NCBI GenBank assembly: GCA_910584325.1
Contig: CAJTZH010000002.1
Coordinates: forward strand, 39,092 to 103,091
Direction of reading: 5' to 3'
Length of the DNA stretch: 64,000 bases
Origin: an uncultured Lachnospiraceae bacterium
Lineage (GTDB): Bacteria > Bacillota > Clostridia > Lachnospirales > Lachnospiraceae
Position numbers and translations under genes: made by a program. The notes under the pieces were generated by a model, which saw only the letters and a program-made list of their open reading frames with translations, ran no database searches and was not told the DNA's origin. Below, piece by piece: positions 27,016 through 36,444 of this stretch (its first letter is position 1; every line of letters begins with the position of its first letter).

Positions 27016-27297
27016 ATGCGTATTGATGCTTACAATGCGGTGAGTCAGATATATCAGGCGAATTCCAATTACAAAACCAAGACAGCGAATGCATCTTATG
27101 GCAGTGATAAGGTTGAGATATCATCAGTTGGAAAAGAATATCAGGTAGCTAAAGCAGCAGTTGCACAGGCATCTGATGTAAGAGAAGATAAGATAGCCGA
27201 GATTAAGGCAATGATGAATGCGGGAACATATCATGTGAGCGGTATGGATTTCGCGAACAAGATGTTGGACAATTTCACATCAGAATTAGCATTATAG
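27016..27297 (+). CDS. flgM: Anti-sigma-28 factor FlgM
   Basis: This 93-residue protein should hold SigD inactive until the hook is complete and then be exported. The N-terminus is disordered-looking. The C-terminal helices DKVEISSVGKEYQVAKAAVA and DKIAEIKAMMNAGTYHVSG, ending in a helix at MDFANKMLDNF, are the FlgM sigma-binding core. The ATG follows AAAGGAGGAATG. SigD itself is not encoded in this window. Confidence 0.92.
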   Translation: MRIDAYNAVSQIYQANSNYKTKTANASYGSDKVEISSVGKEYQVAKAAVAQASDVREDKIAEIKAMMNAGTYHVSGMDFANKMLDNFTSELAL

Positions 27298-27310
27298 GAG
27301 AGGTTTTTAA

Positions 27311-27826
27311 GTGGCAAGTTTAATTGATGAATTAGTTGGAGTTCTTGATAAAGAAAATTCAGAGTATGAGACGCTTATATCCTTGTCCACTGAAAAGACC
27401 TCAACTATAATACAGAACGACATCGGACAGTTACAGATTATCATGGACCGGGAACAGAAGGTAGTTGATAAGGTAAATATGCTTGAGAAACAACGGGAAG
27501 ATACCGTGCGTGATATCTGTAAAGTTCTACATGTTGAACCACAGGAACTGACAGTGAGGGTCCTGATTGATTTATTGAAGAAACAGCCTGAAGAACAGAG
27601 GAAGTTACAGGATGTTCACACGAAGCTTCGCAAGACTTTACACGAAATGGTTCGCTTGAATGAGAACAATCAGGCACTGATTAGGGAATCAATGGAGATT
27701 CTTGAATTTGAAATGAATTTAGTAAAAGGACTTAAAATGGCTCCCGAGACGAATAATTACACCAAGGGAGCTTATAGTGCAGGAGGCACGGATTTGGGTG
27801 CTGGAGCGTTTGATGCAAAGCAGTGA
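27311..27826 (+). CDS. flgN: FlgN-family flagellar export chaperone
   Basis: This 171-residue mostly helical protein should bind FlgK and FlgL and deliver them for export. The coiled-coil helices (LIDELVGVLDKENSEYETLISL, then IMDREQKVVDKVNMLEKQRE) and the position between flgM and flgK identify it. The start is a GTG at 27311 with AGGAGAGG 6 bases upstream; the ORF has no earlier ATG. The last 25 residues are Gly-rich and probably flexible. Confidence 0.87.
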   Translation: MASLIDELVGVLDKENSEYETLISLSTEKTSTIIQNDIGQLQIIMDREQKVVDKVNMLEKQREDTVRDICKVLHVEPQELTVRVLIDLLKKQPEEQRKLQDVHTKLRKTLHEMVRLNENNQALIRESMEILEFEMNLVKGLKMAPETNNYTKGAYSAGGTDLGAGAFDAKQ

Positions 27827-27903
27827 GTGGCTTTGCATTTTTCGTCATAGGACATGTGAAAGAAAGTAAAAAGTTATAAAATGATTAAAGGCGGTGGAAA
27901 CTT

Positions 27904-29667
27904 ATGGCTAACGGAATGTCAAGTTTATATATAGGAGTATCGGGATTACAGGCGGCGCAGCATTCGCTGAATACCACAGGCCATAATTTATCAAATATTG
28001 ATACCAAGGGATATACAAGACAGCAGATTACATATTCTACAAGCAGATATTTTGATTTAGGACAAAACGGTGCAGGGAAGATGCAGTACGGCATCGGCGT
28101 TAATGTACAGGAGATTAGGAGAGTTCGTGACGAGTTTCTGGACAGGGCGTACAGACAGGAACACGGACGCGCTGTCTTTTATGAGAGCCAGTATACCGCC
28201 ATTGAGGAAGTTGAGACGCTTTTTGGTGAGATGGAAGGCGTCAAGTTTGAGGATATGATGAACGGCTTTTATGAGGCGGTCAATGAGGTGGCAAAGAATC
28301 CGGGAAGCACCGTAACGAGAACGGAACTTGTTCAGAAAGCGACTGCGTTTATTAACAGGGCGAACGCGATTCACGACGGTCTGGTATCTTATCAAAAGAT
28401 GTTAAACACAAAGGTGGTTAATACAGTAAATCGTATTAATGAACTGGGTGTGAAAATCGACTCGTTGAATAAGCAGATTAACTATATAGAAAGTTGTGGA
28501 GAGAGCGCAAACGATTATCGCGACCAGAGAGACGAGGCTTTGGATGAACTGTCTACCTATGTTAAGATGAGTTACGAGGAAAACAGCGAAGGAAAGGTAT
28601 CAATCAATATTGAAGGCGCGACGTTCCTCACAGGCAGCTCATTTTTCCCGATGGATGTACAGGAAATTGGGAACACAGGATTATACGAACCGGTGTGGCC
28701 GGTTATGAACAACAGACCGGTTTTCATGCTGACAGAAGAGTTTAATGTTATTAATAATAATGATATCGGCGAATTAAAAGGAACGCTTCTGGCAAGAGGC
28801 AGCATGAGAGCGAACTATGAAGATGTTCCGGTAGAACCGGTACGGGATGATTTTGCGACGCAGGCGGATTATGATGCCGCATATAAGCAGTATCAGAAGG
28901 ATGTCGACTATTATAACACATATATCGACAGTTCCGTAATTGTATCCACAATGGCAGGTCTTGATAAGCTGATTAACGGAATGGTGGAAGCGATTAATAA
29001 TGTGCTTTGCCCGGAGACAACGCTGGATGCGCCGATTACGCTTGCGGACGGAACAGTGGTACCGGCGGGAACGGTTGTTCTTGACATGGAAAAGACTGCT
29101 TATGGCATGGACGGTAAAACAGTAGGCGTGGAGCTGTTTGCAAGAAAGAATACGGAACGGTATGTGGCGAAAGAATACGTTGACGCAGACGGTAATACAC
29201 AGACGCTTTATATACGAAATAATGTCAATGCGTTTGGCGATGAATCGAAGTATACGCTGGGAAATTTGCAGGTAAACGATAAGGTTTTACAGGATTATCA
29301 GAATATTCCGTTAAATCTGAAGGATGGCAGCGAGGATTTTGCTACGGCGGGAAAACTGATTGACATATGGGAAGTTAAGTTTGCAGCATTGAATCCCGAT
29401 AAATATGCCAAAGAAAACTTCCACTCTTTTTATAACAGTCTGGTGTCCGATATTGCAAATAACGGCGAAGTGCTTAAGAATATGACGGAGTATCAGCATT
29501 CCATGGCAAACGGTCTGGATAATAAGAGACAGGAATCAATCGGCGTATCATCCGACGACGAGTTAACGAATATGATTCGATTCCAGAATGCGTATAACGC
29601 AGCTTCAAGATATATTAACGTAGTGAGCGAGATGCTGGAACATTTGGTTACGGCGCTCGGAAGATAA
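27904..29667 (+). CDS. flgK: Flagellar hook-associated protein 1 (FlgK)
   Basis: This 587-residue protein forms the junction between hook and filament. The N-terminal SSLYIGVSGLQAAQHSLNTTGHN and NLSNIDTKGYTRQ motifs, and the C-terminal DDELTNMIRFQNAYNAASRYI, are classical FlgK. It is followed after 21 bases by a second FlgK-like gene. The leader after flgN lacks a terminator, so it belongs to the flgM operon. Confidence 0.94.
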   Translation: MANGMSSLYIGVSGLQAAQHSLNTTGHNLSNIDTKGYTRQQITYSTSRYFDLGQNGAGKMQYGIGVNVQEIRRVRDEFLDRAYRQEHGRAVFYESQYTAIEEVETLFGEMEGVKFEDMMNGFYEAVNEVAKNPGSTVTRTELVQKATAFINRANAIHDGLVSYQKMLNTKVVNTVNRINELGVKIDSLNKQINYIESCGESANDYRDQRDEALDELSTYVKMSYEENSEGKVSINIEGATFLTGSSFFPMDVQEIGNTGLYEPVWPVMNNRPVFMLTEEFNVINNNDIGELKGTLLARGSMRANYEDVPVEPVRDDFATQADYDAAYKQYQKDVDYYNTYIDSSVIVSTMAGLDKLINGMVEAINNVLCPETTLDAPITLADGTVVPAGTVVLDMEKTAYGMDGKTVGVELFARKNTERYVAKEYVDADGNTQTLYIRNNVNAFGDESKYTLGNLQVNDKVLQDYQNIPLNLKDGSEDFATAGKLIDIWEVKFAALNPDKYAKENFHSFYNSLVSDIANNGEVLKNMTEYQHSMANGLDNKRQESIGVSSDDELTNMIRFQNAYNAASRYINVVSEMLEHLVTALGR

Positions 29668-29688
29668 CCGGAAAACAGGAGGTAGCAT

Positions 29689-31233
29689 ATGCCATCAACA
29701 TTTTTAGGATTAAATACAGCATATACAGGCTTGCAGGCATATCAGGCAGCAATTAACACAACGGCACATAATATTTCCAATACGAAGACGGACGGGTATT
29801 CCAGACAGACGACGGACGCGCAGGCGGATATAGCTCTTAGGACATACAATAGTTATGGTACGCTGGGTACGGGCGTACTGGTGACGTCTATTAAACAGAT
29901 TCGCGACGAGTATTATGATATCCGGTTCCGCACGAACAATTCGAATGCGGGTCAGTACAGCGTGTACGAAAATTATATGACGCAGCTTGAAAATTATTTA
30001 AACGAGTATTCTCTGGAAGGAATGACCGTTGAATGGAACCATCTTTTTGAGTCGCTTACGGAACTTCAGAAATATCCGCAGGATAATACGGTTCGTAATA
30101 ATGTGATAAACTGCGGCGCCAGTCTGGCAGATTATTTTAATAACTTATGTGCGAATATCCGTAAGATTCAGATTGACGCGAACGAGGAACTGAAGAATCA
30201 GTGTGACAGAGTCAATACGCTGGCACAGAATATCACGGAACTGAACAAGCAGATTAATATGCTGGAGGTGCATCACGGTAATGCGAATGACCTTCGTGAC
30301 CAGAGAAATAAGCTGGTTGATGAATTGTCCGCTATCATTAATGTAGAAACTTATGAACAGGATATGGGCGGAGGCGTTACGTATTTTACAGTTCGTGCAA
30401 ACGGGCAGGACCTGGTGAATAATTACAATTATAATACGCTGGTAACAGAGGCAAAGAAAGACAAAAGAAACGCATCTGACGCGGAGGGAATGTACGAGAT
30501 TACATGGGCGAACGGAGTAGCGTTTGACGAATATAATTCAACACTTCGCGGAAGCATGAAAGCGCTTCTTGATATTAGAGACGGTTGTAACAACGCGTAT
30601 GAAGTTGAGAAAAATACAACCGACGACCAGGGAAATCCGAAGAAAGAATTGGTTATTGAACAGAGGAGAAGTTCTAATACGGCTTATAAAGGCGTTCCGT
30701 ATTATCAGTCTAAGCTGAACGAGTTTGTTAACCTGATGGCTGATGCAATTAATTCTGTTTTTGAGAAAGGTGAAACGACCGATGGCGTACCGGGTGTTCC
30801 GTTTTTTACCGTCAAATATGACGGCGCGGCAATGTCGGCAATGTCGGTGGAAGTGAATCCGATTCTTGTGGAAGATAATACAAGACTGGCGACGACGACG
30901 AATTATCTGGATGGTGAGGCGAAATCGGATTTGGTAGATGAGCTTCTGGCAATACAGAGTAAGAAAATTTTTAATGGCGGTACGGGCGCTTATTTCCTGG
31001 AGAGTGTTGTGGCGGCAGTTGCTATCGACTCTGAAAAAGCGACAACATTTTACAGAAATTTCCGTAATATTTCACATTCCGTTCAAAATCAGAGATTATC
31101 TGTTATGGGTGTTGATGATGATGAAGAGGCATTGGATTTATTAAAATATCAGCAGGCATACAACCTTTGTGCGAAGATGATGTCTGTTATGAATGAAGTA
31201 TACAACAAATTAATTAACGAGACGGGATTATAA
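29689..31233 (+). CDS. flgK: Second FlgK-like hook-associated protein
   Basis: This 514-residue paralogue has the same end motifs (STFLGLNTAYTGLQAYQAAINTT; NISNTKTDGYSRQT; DDDEEALDLLKYQQAYNLCAKM) but a central domain that differs from the first copy. Having two tandem FlgK genes suggests a two-layer or specialised hook-filament junction. One copy could instead act with one flagellin type. Both seem intact. Confidence 0.92.
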   Translation: MPSTFLGLNTAYTGLQAYQAAINTTAHNISNTKTDGYSRQTTDAQADIALRTYNSYGTLGTGVLVTSIKQIRDEYYDIRFRTNNSNAGQYSVYENYMTQLENYLNEYSLEGMTVEWNHLFESLTELQKYPQDNTVRNNVINCGASLADYFNNLCANIRKIQIDANEELKNQCDRVNTLAQNITELNKQINMLEVHHGNANDLRDQRNKLVDELSAIINVETYEQDMGGGVTYFTVRANGQDLVNNYNYNTLVTEAKKDKRNASDAEGMYEITWANGVAFDEYNSTLRGSMKALLDIRDGCNNAYEVEKNTTDDQGNPKKELVIEQRRSSNTAYKGVPYYQSKLNEFVNLMADAINSVFEKGETTDGVPGVPFFTVKYDGAAMSAMSVEVNPILVEDNTRLATTTNYLDGEAKSDLVDELLAIQSKKIFNGGTGAYFLESVVAAVAIDSEKATTFYRNFRNISHSVQNQRLSVMGVDDDEEALDLLKYQQAYNLCAKMMSVMNEVYNKLINETGL

Positions 31234-31254
31234 AGATAGGGAGGTTCGCAGCGC

Positions 31255-32778
31255 ATGAGAATTACGAATCAGATGATACAGAACAATTCATTAAATAATA
31301 TCAGTATTAACAAGACACAGATGAATACGCTTGACACACAGCTGTCCAGCCAGAAAAAAATCAGCAGACCGTCGGAGGATCCGATTATCGCTATCCGCGC
31401 ATTGCGTCTTCGTACGAGTTTGAGCGAGGTAGAACAGTATCTTAAGAAAAATATTCCGGATGCCAATTCATGGCTGGATGTTTCGGAAGGCGCTTTGAAA
31501 GAAGCAAATGACATTATAGAGGATGTCTACGATGCCTGTGTACAGGGTTCAACGGATACACTTTCTTTAAACGAAAGAGAAATTCTCTCATCCAGTTTGA
31601 AAGAACTTCGGGAAGCGCTATATGCCCAGGGTGATGTCGATTACGCCGGAAGATATGTATTTACCGGATTCAGAACGGATACTTCACTGACATTTAAGAC
31701 AGAAGAACAGCTTGCGGATGCAGATTATACGATTACACAAAATTTCACGGCGCAGGATTTTGACAATAAGAGTATTGTTACGGGCACGGTAGATTTGAAT
31801 GCCGTTAAGACATTAACCGGCGACCAGCTGGGAGCGTTGACAGACGCGCAGCTTCAGGCGCTTGTTGATGTGAACGCGATTGGCGACGCAGATATACACA
31901 GAATTCGTCTTGCTTATACGGATATTAAGTCGATACAGGATGCTGCAATTTCAATTAATTATACAGATGGCGGCGGTAATCAGCAGACATTCGGAACGAT
32001 TACCGAGTCGACGGACCCGAATCAGGTGCCGGGCGATAACGAGATTTTATTTAATCCCACAACGGGCGAGCTGCTGTTTGGTAATCAGGCATATACGGAT
32101 TTGTATGCAATCGGTGATTTTTCGATTACGTATGATAAGGATAGTTTTGAAAAAGGCGATGCAAGACCGGAGCATTATTTTACCTGTACACAGCGTAAGG
32201 CCGACGGTGAACAACTGACTTATGAAAAGGACCCGGCAGGTCAGAGTATTGAATATATTGTAAATTTCAATCAGAAGTTGAAAGTAAACTCTGAAGCGGC
32301 AGACTGCTTCTCACTGGATATGGGAAGAGATATTGATGAAATTATTAATGCGGTGGATAATGCTATTGCTGCGGAAAAACGCCGCGATACATTGAAGGAA
32401 TTAAAAGAAAATCCAAATTATGCAAGCGACGAAGCGCAAAAGAACCTGGATAAACTGATTGAGGGCGCGGAAAAAGAACTGGATTATTATAATGATATTC
32501 TGCAGAAAACATTTGAAGAGGGAATAACAAATATGCAGAATCATCAGGAGAAGATTGATATTGAAATGGCGGATATCGGTAATCGTATGAAGCGTCTGGA
32601 ACTGACAAAGACAAGACTTAAAAGCCAGCATACGAACTTTACGGATTTGAAGTCAAGTAACGAGGATATTGATTTGGAAGAAGTAGTCATTAATTATTCT
32701 TCTGCGGAATTGGTATATAATGCTTCACTGACTGCCGGAAGCAAGGTGGTAAGACAAACGCTTTTGGATTTTATCTGA
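31255..32778 (+). CDS. flgL: Flagellar hook-associated protein 3 (FlgL), enlarged
   Basis: This 507-residue protein joins FlgK to the flagellin filament. The N-terminus (MRITNQMIQNNSLNNIS; LDTQLSSQKKISRPSEDP) and C-terminal region (QEKIDIEMADIGNRMKRLE; LVYNASLTAGSKVV) are FlgL. The length is much greater than the usual 290-320 residues. The extra sequence lies in the middle (about residues 160-400) and would be surface-exposed. It starts 21 bases after the second flgK. Confidence 0.92.
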   Translation: MRITNQMIQNNSLNNISINKTQMNTLDTQLSSQKKISRPSEDPIIAIRALRLRTSLSEVEQYLKKNIPDANSWLDVSEGALKEANDIIEDVYDACVQGSTDTLSLNEREILSSSLKELREALYAQGDVDYAGRYVFTGFRTDTSLTFKTEEQLADADYTITQNFTAQDFDNKSIVTGTVDLNAVKTLTGDQLGALTDAQLQALVDVNAIGDADIHRIRLAYTDIKSIQDAAISINYTDGGGNQQTFGTITESTDPNQVPGDNEILFNPTTGELLFGNQAYTDLYAIGDFSITYDKDSFEKGDARPEHYFTCTQRKADGEQLTYEKDPAGQSIEYIVNFNQKLKVNSEAADCFSLDMGRDIDEIINAVDNAIAAEKRRDTLKELKENPNYASDEAQKNLDKLIEGAEKELDYYNDILQKTFEEGITNMQNHQEKIDIEMADIGNRMKRLELTKTRLKSQHTNFTDLKSSNEDIDLEEVVINYSSAELVYNASLTAGSKVVRQTLLDFI

Positions 32779-32824
32779 TAAGAAATAAATAGGCATTGAC
32801 AATATAATGCAGATAGGAGAAGGT

Positions 32825-33283
32825 ATGTTAATAAAGACAAAATGTTTTGGAGATGTAGATGTATCGACGGAGAAAATTATTCATTTTGAAAACGGTCTTA
32901 TGGGGTTTGAAGGTTTCAAGGATTATACAATTCTTTTTAATTCTGAGAAGAAGGCGAATAAAACGATTATGTGGCTTCAGTCGATTGAGGAGCAGGCGCT
33001 TGCGCTTCCTGTGGTGGATCCAATGTTTATATCCGGAGCATATAATCCTGTAGTGGAGGACGAACTGCTTACTTCAATCGGAGAATTTGAAGAGGATGAT
33101 ATGCTGATTCTCGTGACGCTCACGGTTCCGCCGGATATTACAAAGATGACGGCAAATTACAAGGCGCCGATTATTATTAATGCGGGTACATTAAAGGGTG
33201 TCCAGCTCATTGCCGAAAATGAAGAATATCTTGTAAAACAGCCTGTTTATGATTTGTTGAAGAAGCGAAAGGGCGGTGAATAA
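32825..33283 (+). CDS. fliW: Flagellar assembly factor FliW
   Basis: FliW binds flagellin or CsrA in turn and so couples flagellin synthesis to secretion. The 152-residue protein has IIHFENGLMGFEGFKDYTIL near the N-terminus and NYKAPIIINAGTLKGVQL near the C-terminus, both family hallmarks. The ATG at 32825 follows AGGAGAAGGT and is preferred over an ATG at 32807. csrA follows after a single base, a conserved partnership. Confidence 0.94.
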   Translation: MLIKTKCFGDVDVSTEKIIHFENGLMGFEGFKDYTILFNSEKKANKTIMWLQSIEEQALALPVVDPMFISGAYNPVVEDELLTSIGEFEEDDMLILVTLTVPPDITKMTANYKAPIIINAGTLKGVQLIAENEEYLVKQPVYDLLKKRKGGE

Positions 33284-33284
33284 T

Positions 33285-33503
33285 ATGCTGGCATTATCAA
33301 GAAAGAAAGATGAAGCAATCATCATCAACAACGATATTGAGATTAAGGTTATCGAGATTAAGGGTGAACAGGTAAAGCTGGGCATATCGGCACCAAAATC
33401 AGTGTCTATTTATCGAAAAGAAGTATATATACAGATAGAGGAAGCAAATAAAGAAGCGGCAAATTCTGTTGCGGATATCAAGACTCTTGAAAATTTACTG
33501 TAA
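33285..33503 (+). CDS. csrA: Translational regulator CsrA
   Basis: This 72-residue RNA-binding protein represses flagellin translation in B. subtilis. MLALSRKKDEAIIINNDIEIKV and GEQVKLGISAPKSVSIYRKEVY cover the whole beta-sheet core, with a short helical tail. The start ATG is one base after the fliW stop. Candidate targets, GGA-loop hairpins in both flagellin leaders, are present 4-5 kb downstream. Confidence 0.95.
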   Translation: MLALSRKKDEAIIINNDIEIKVIEIKGEQVKLGISAPKSVSIYRKEVYIQIEEANKEAANSVADIKTLENLL

Positions 33504-33572
33504 TTTCTGCTACAAATTTTATATTGTGTTATTTTTTTCTGTAAAAAATTCATTTTTTCGCTGAAAAAGTAT

Positions 33573-33599
33573 TAATTTTTTGTTGAGAATCGCCGATAA
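33573..33599 (+). promoter_or_regulatory. SigD promoter of the flaG-fliD-fliS-fliT operon
   Basis: TAAT at 33573-33576, 15 bp, and a perfect GCCGATAA at 33592-33599. The transcript start would be near 33606. Confidence 0.75.
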
Positions 33600-33620
33600 A
33601 ATGTTAGAATAATAAAAACA

Positions 33621-33665
33621 GCTATTTTTATAGCAATAATAAGAGAAATTCTTATTGGAATTTCT
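33621..33665 (+). promoter_or_regulatory. Two hairpins in the flaG leader
   Basis: GCTAT-TTTT-ATAGC occupies 33621-33634. AGAAATTC (33644-33651) pairs with GAATTTCT (33658-33665) around a TTATTG loop, and AAGGAGGTG follows at 33676. A GGA overlaps the base of the second loop. Function unknown; they might affect mRNA stability or regulator binding. Confidence 0.5.
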
Positions 33666-33691
33666 TACTTTCACAAGGAGGTGTCAGTAAA

Positions 33692-34132
33692 ATGGCAGTT
33701 GAAAACGTAAACAGCGTAGCGGCGACACAGTCGTATCAGGCTTTATCAACGCCAGCAGCAACGCCGGTCAAGGAGGCAGGTCGCGTTGATGCAACAAAGG
33801 TGGAGGCACAGGCTTCCGCGATAAATGAACCGGTGGAGATTAAAAAGGCTGACGGTTCGGATAAGAACGGGAATGCTCAGAAGGATGCCGACCAACAGGA
33901 AAAGAAGCCTAGCGACAACACAATTAGACAGGCGTTAAAGGATTTGAACAGGAAACTTAACAATAGTACGATTGCGGAGTTTGGTATTCATGAGGGAACC
34001 AACAGAATTATGATTAAGATTAAAAATAAGGATACGGACGAATTGATTCGTGAAGTTCCGGCAGAGAAGACCCTTGACCTTATTCAGAAGGCGTGGGAGC
34101 TGGCAGGTATTCTTGTAGACGAAAAGCGATAA
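33692..34132 (+). CDS. flaG: FlaG family flagellar protein
   Basis: This 146-residue protein has a low-complexity N-terminal half (Ala, Thr, Lys, Asp-rich) and a C-terminal FlaG domain: ALKDLNRKLNNSTIAEFGIHE, INRIMIKIKNKDTDELIREVP-like pattern and LDLIQKAWELAG. FlaG influences filament length in other bacteria. It precedes fliD with a 12-base gap, as in many flagellar loci. Confidence 0.9.
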   Translation: MAVENVNSVAATQSYQALSTPAATPVKEAGRVDATKVEAQASAINEPVEIKKADGSDKNGNAQKDADQQEKKPSDNTIRQALKDLNRKLNNSTIAEFGIHEGTNRIMIKIKNKDTDELIREVPAEKTLDLIQKAWELAGILVDEKR

Positions 34133-34144
34133 GGAGGGTTTGAT

Positions 34145-36412
34145 ATGGCAGTAAGGTTATCCGGTCTGGCATCCGGTCTTGATACAGATTCTATTGTAAA
34201 AGAACTGGTGTCAGCATATTCAATAAAAAAAGATAATATTGTTAAAGCGCAGACGAAGCTTGAGTGGACACAGGATGCGTGGAAATCAATGAATAGTAAG
34301 ATTTATAGTTTCTATAGTGCGAAACTGTCCAATTTGAGGTTTTCAAGCTCATATAAATTAAAAACATCAACAATTTCCAACAGCTCTGTTGCGAAGGTTA
34401 CTGCGTCTTCAAAGGCGGTAAACGGTACCCAGACATTGAAAGTGAATCGTCTTGCAAAGACGGGTTCTTTGACCGGCGGTGTGATTTCTGATAAGGATGG
34501 AAAGAAATTAACAGGGAAAAGCAAGCTGAGCGAAGTGAAAGGTCTTGACCAGCTTGCAAGCCTGGGCAGTATCGAGGTTAAGTCGGGTAGTAAGACTTCC
34601 GGTATTGAACTGTCCGGTGATATGACTATTAATCAGTTTGTTGTAAAATTGAAAGATGCAGGTCTGGAAGCAAATTTTGATGAGAGAAACCAGAGACTAT
34701 TTATTAATTCCACAAAGAGTGGTAAAGACGGAGACTTTGCAATTACTGCTGCGAATAGCGAAGCGGTTGAGGCGTTAAAGGGACTGGGTATTTATGCTGT
34801 GACAGATGCCGAACTGGAAAAATATAAAGCAGACGCAGCGATTGATGTAGACGAGATGACTGCAAAGGCTTATGAAAGGCAAAAGACTGCCTATACGGAT
34901 GCGGCAGCGCAGAAGAAGGTGTTGGAGGCGCAGGAAGCTTCTCTGACAAAAACGCAGCAGTCTCTTGCAACACAGAAAGAATATCTCCAGTTTAAGAATG
35001 ATTATATGGCAGGACTGAAGTTTGACGGAACGGAAAAACCGGTTTTAGACGAAGAGGGCAATCCGAAGCTTGATGAAGAAGGTAATCCTGTAACGTATAT
35101 GGATTATACCTATGCAAGCGGCTCTAAGACTGCTATGGAAATAGCACAGGGATTAACTACTGAGATTGAAGATCTGGAAAAACAGCTTGAGGCATATAAT
35201 AAAGAGGAATTAACTGACGAGGAGAAGGCGCAGAAGGCAACGCTTCAGAATCAGCTAAGAGCCGCAAAGGATGTTCAGAAAGAAATCGGCGGCGATACGC
35301 TTACAGCAAATGATATTCAGGCAATTGTGGCAAATAGTGCAGAAAGTCTCACAGAAGTATCTAAGAATCTGACAGAAACAGAGCAGAAGCTTAATACAAC
35401 AAAGGATACGTTGGCAAGTGAGACGCTTCTGAACCAGTATGTGGATGACCGCAATGCAGAGATAGATGATAGTAATGCGGCTTTACAGACGAGACTGCAT
35501 GATTATTATTCAAATCTTAAGACAACGGCGGAGAAGATAGTAGCTGATTATGCAGGGGGAGCTGATAATATGGCAACCCGTATTGTCGGCGAGGACTCCG
35601 AGATTGAGTTGAACGGAGCAATCTTTACAAATAATACGAACTCATTTGAGATTAACGGTTTGACAATTCAGGCGACGGCGCTTACGGGAGACGAGAGCGT
35701 AACCATTACAACGGATACGGATATTGACGGCATTTATAACATGGTTAAGGATTTCTTTTCAACTTACAATGAGTTGATTAAAGCAATGGATACCGCTTAT
35801 AATGCTCCTTCCGCAAGACAGTACGAGCCGCTTACCGATGATGAGAAGGAAGCGATGACGGATTCTCAGATTGAGAAGTGGGAAACGAAGATTAAAGATT
35901 CTATTCTCAGAAGAGATAATACGTTAGGCACATTGTCGTCTCTGATGAAAACAACGATGAGCAGAACTTACACAGTTGGCGGTAAGAATTATTCTCTGGC
36001 TTCATTTGGCATTAAGACGGCAGGATATTTTTCTTCCGGTGATAATGAAAAAGGTGTGTATCATATTGACGGTGATCCGGATGATACAACTACGTCAGGC
36101 AATGAGGATAAGCTGCGTGCGGCGATTGCTTCCGATCCGGACACATTTGTTGAGTTTTTCAGTAAGCTGTCGGGAGAGTTATATACGAAGCTGACGGATA
36201 AGATGGCAACTTCAAGTTTAAGCAGCGCATTTACCGTATACAATGATAAGCAGATGAAGACGCAGTACAGCAATTATACGTCTGATATCAAGAGGTGGGA
36301 AGAGAAAATCAGTGATTACGAAGAGAAATACTATAAGCAGTTTTCAGCAATGGAGCAGGCTTTGGCGAAATTGAATTCTCAGCAGTCACAGCTTTCAGGT
36401 CTGTTTAGTTAG
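34145..36412 (+). CDS. fliD: Flagellar filament cap protein FliD
   Basis: This 755-residue cap protein has the N-terminal motif VRLSGLASGLDTDSIVKELV and the C-terminal helices RWEEKISDYEEKYYKQFSAME. A long predicted coiled coil lies in the middle (about residues 225-470: AAAQKKVLEAQEASLTKTQQ, then ELTDEEKAQKATLQNQLRAA). Typical FliD is 450-680 residues, so this one is large through the coiled-coil insert. Exported through the flagellar channel to the filament tip. Confidence 0.93.
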   Translation: MAVRLSGLASGLDTDSIVKELVSAYSIKKDNIVKAQTKLEWTQDAWKSMNSKIYSFYSAKLSNLRFSSSYKLKTSTISNSSVAKVTASSKAVNGTQTLKVNRLAKTGSLTGGVISDKDGKKLTGKSKLSEVKGLDQLASLGSIEVKSGSKTSGIELSGDMTINQFVVKLKDAGLEANFDERNQRLFINSTKSGKDGDFAITAANSEAVEALKGLGIYAVTDAELEKYKADAAIDVDEMTAKAYERQKTAYTDAAAQKKVLEAQEASLTKTQQSLATQKEYLQFKNDYMAGLKFDGTEKPVLDEEGNPKLDEEGNPVTYMDYTYASGSKTAMEIAQGLTTEIEDLEKQLEAYNKEELTDEEKAQKATLQNQLRAAKDVQKEIGGDTLTANDIQAIVANSAESLTEVSKNLTETEQKLNTTKDTLASETLLNQYVDDRNAEIDDSNAALQTRLHDYYSNLKTTAEKIVADYAGGADNMATRIVGEDSEIELNGAIFTNNTNSFEINGLTIQATALTGDESVTITTDTDIDGIYNMVKDFFSTYNELIKAMDTAYNAPSARQYEPLTDDEKEAMTDSQIEKWETKIKDSILRRDNTLGTLSSLMKTTMSRTYTVGGKNYSLASFGIKTAGYFSSGDNEKGVYHIDGDPDDTTTSGNEDKLRAAIASDPDTFVEFFSKLSGELYTKLTDKMATSSLSSAFTVYNDKQMKTQYSNYTSDIKRWEEKISDYEEKYYKQFSAMEQALAKLNSQQSQLSGLFS

Positions 36413-36444
36413 GCTGGGGCATATAGAACAGGGAGGTTAAGGCG

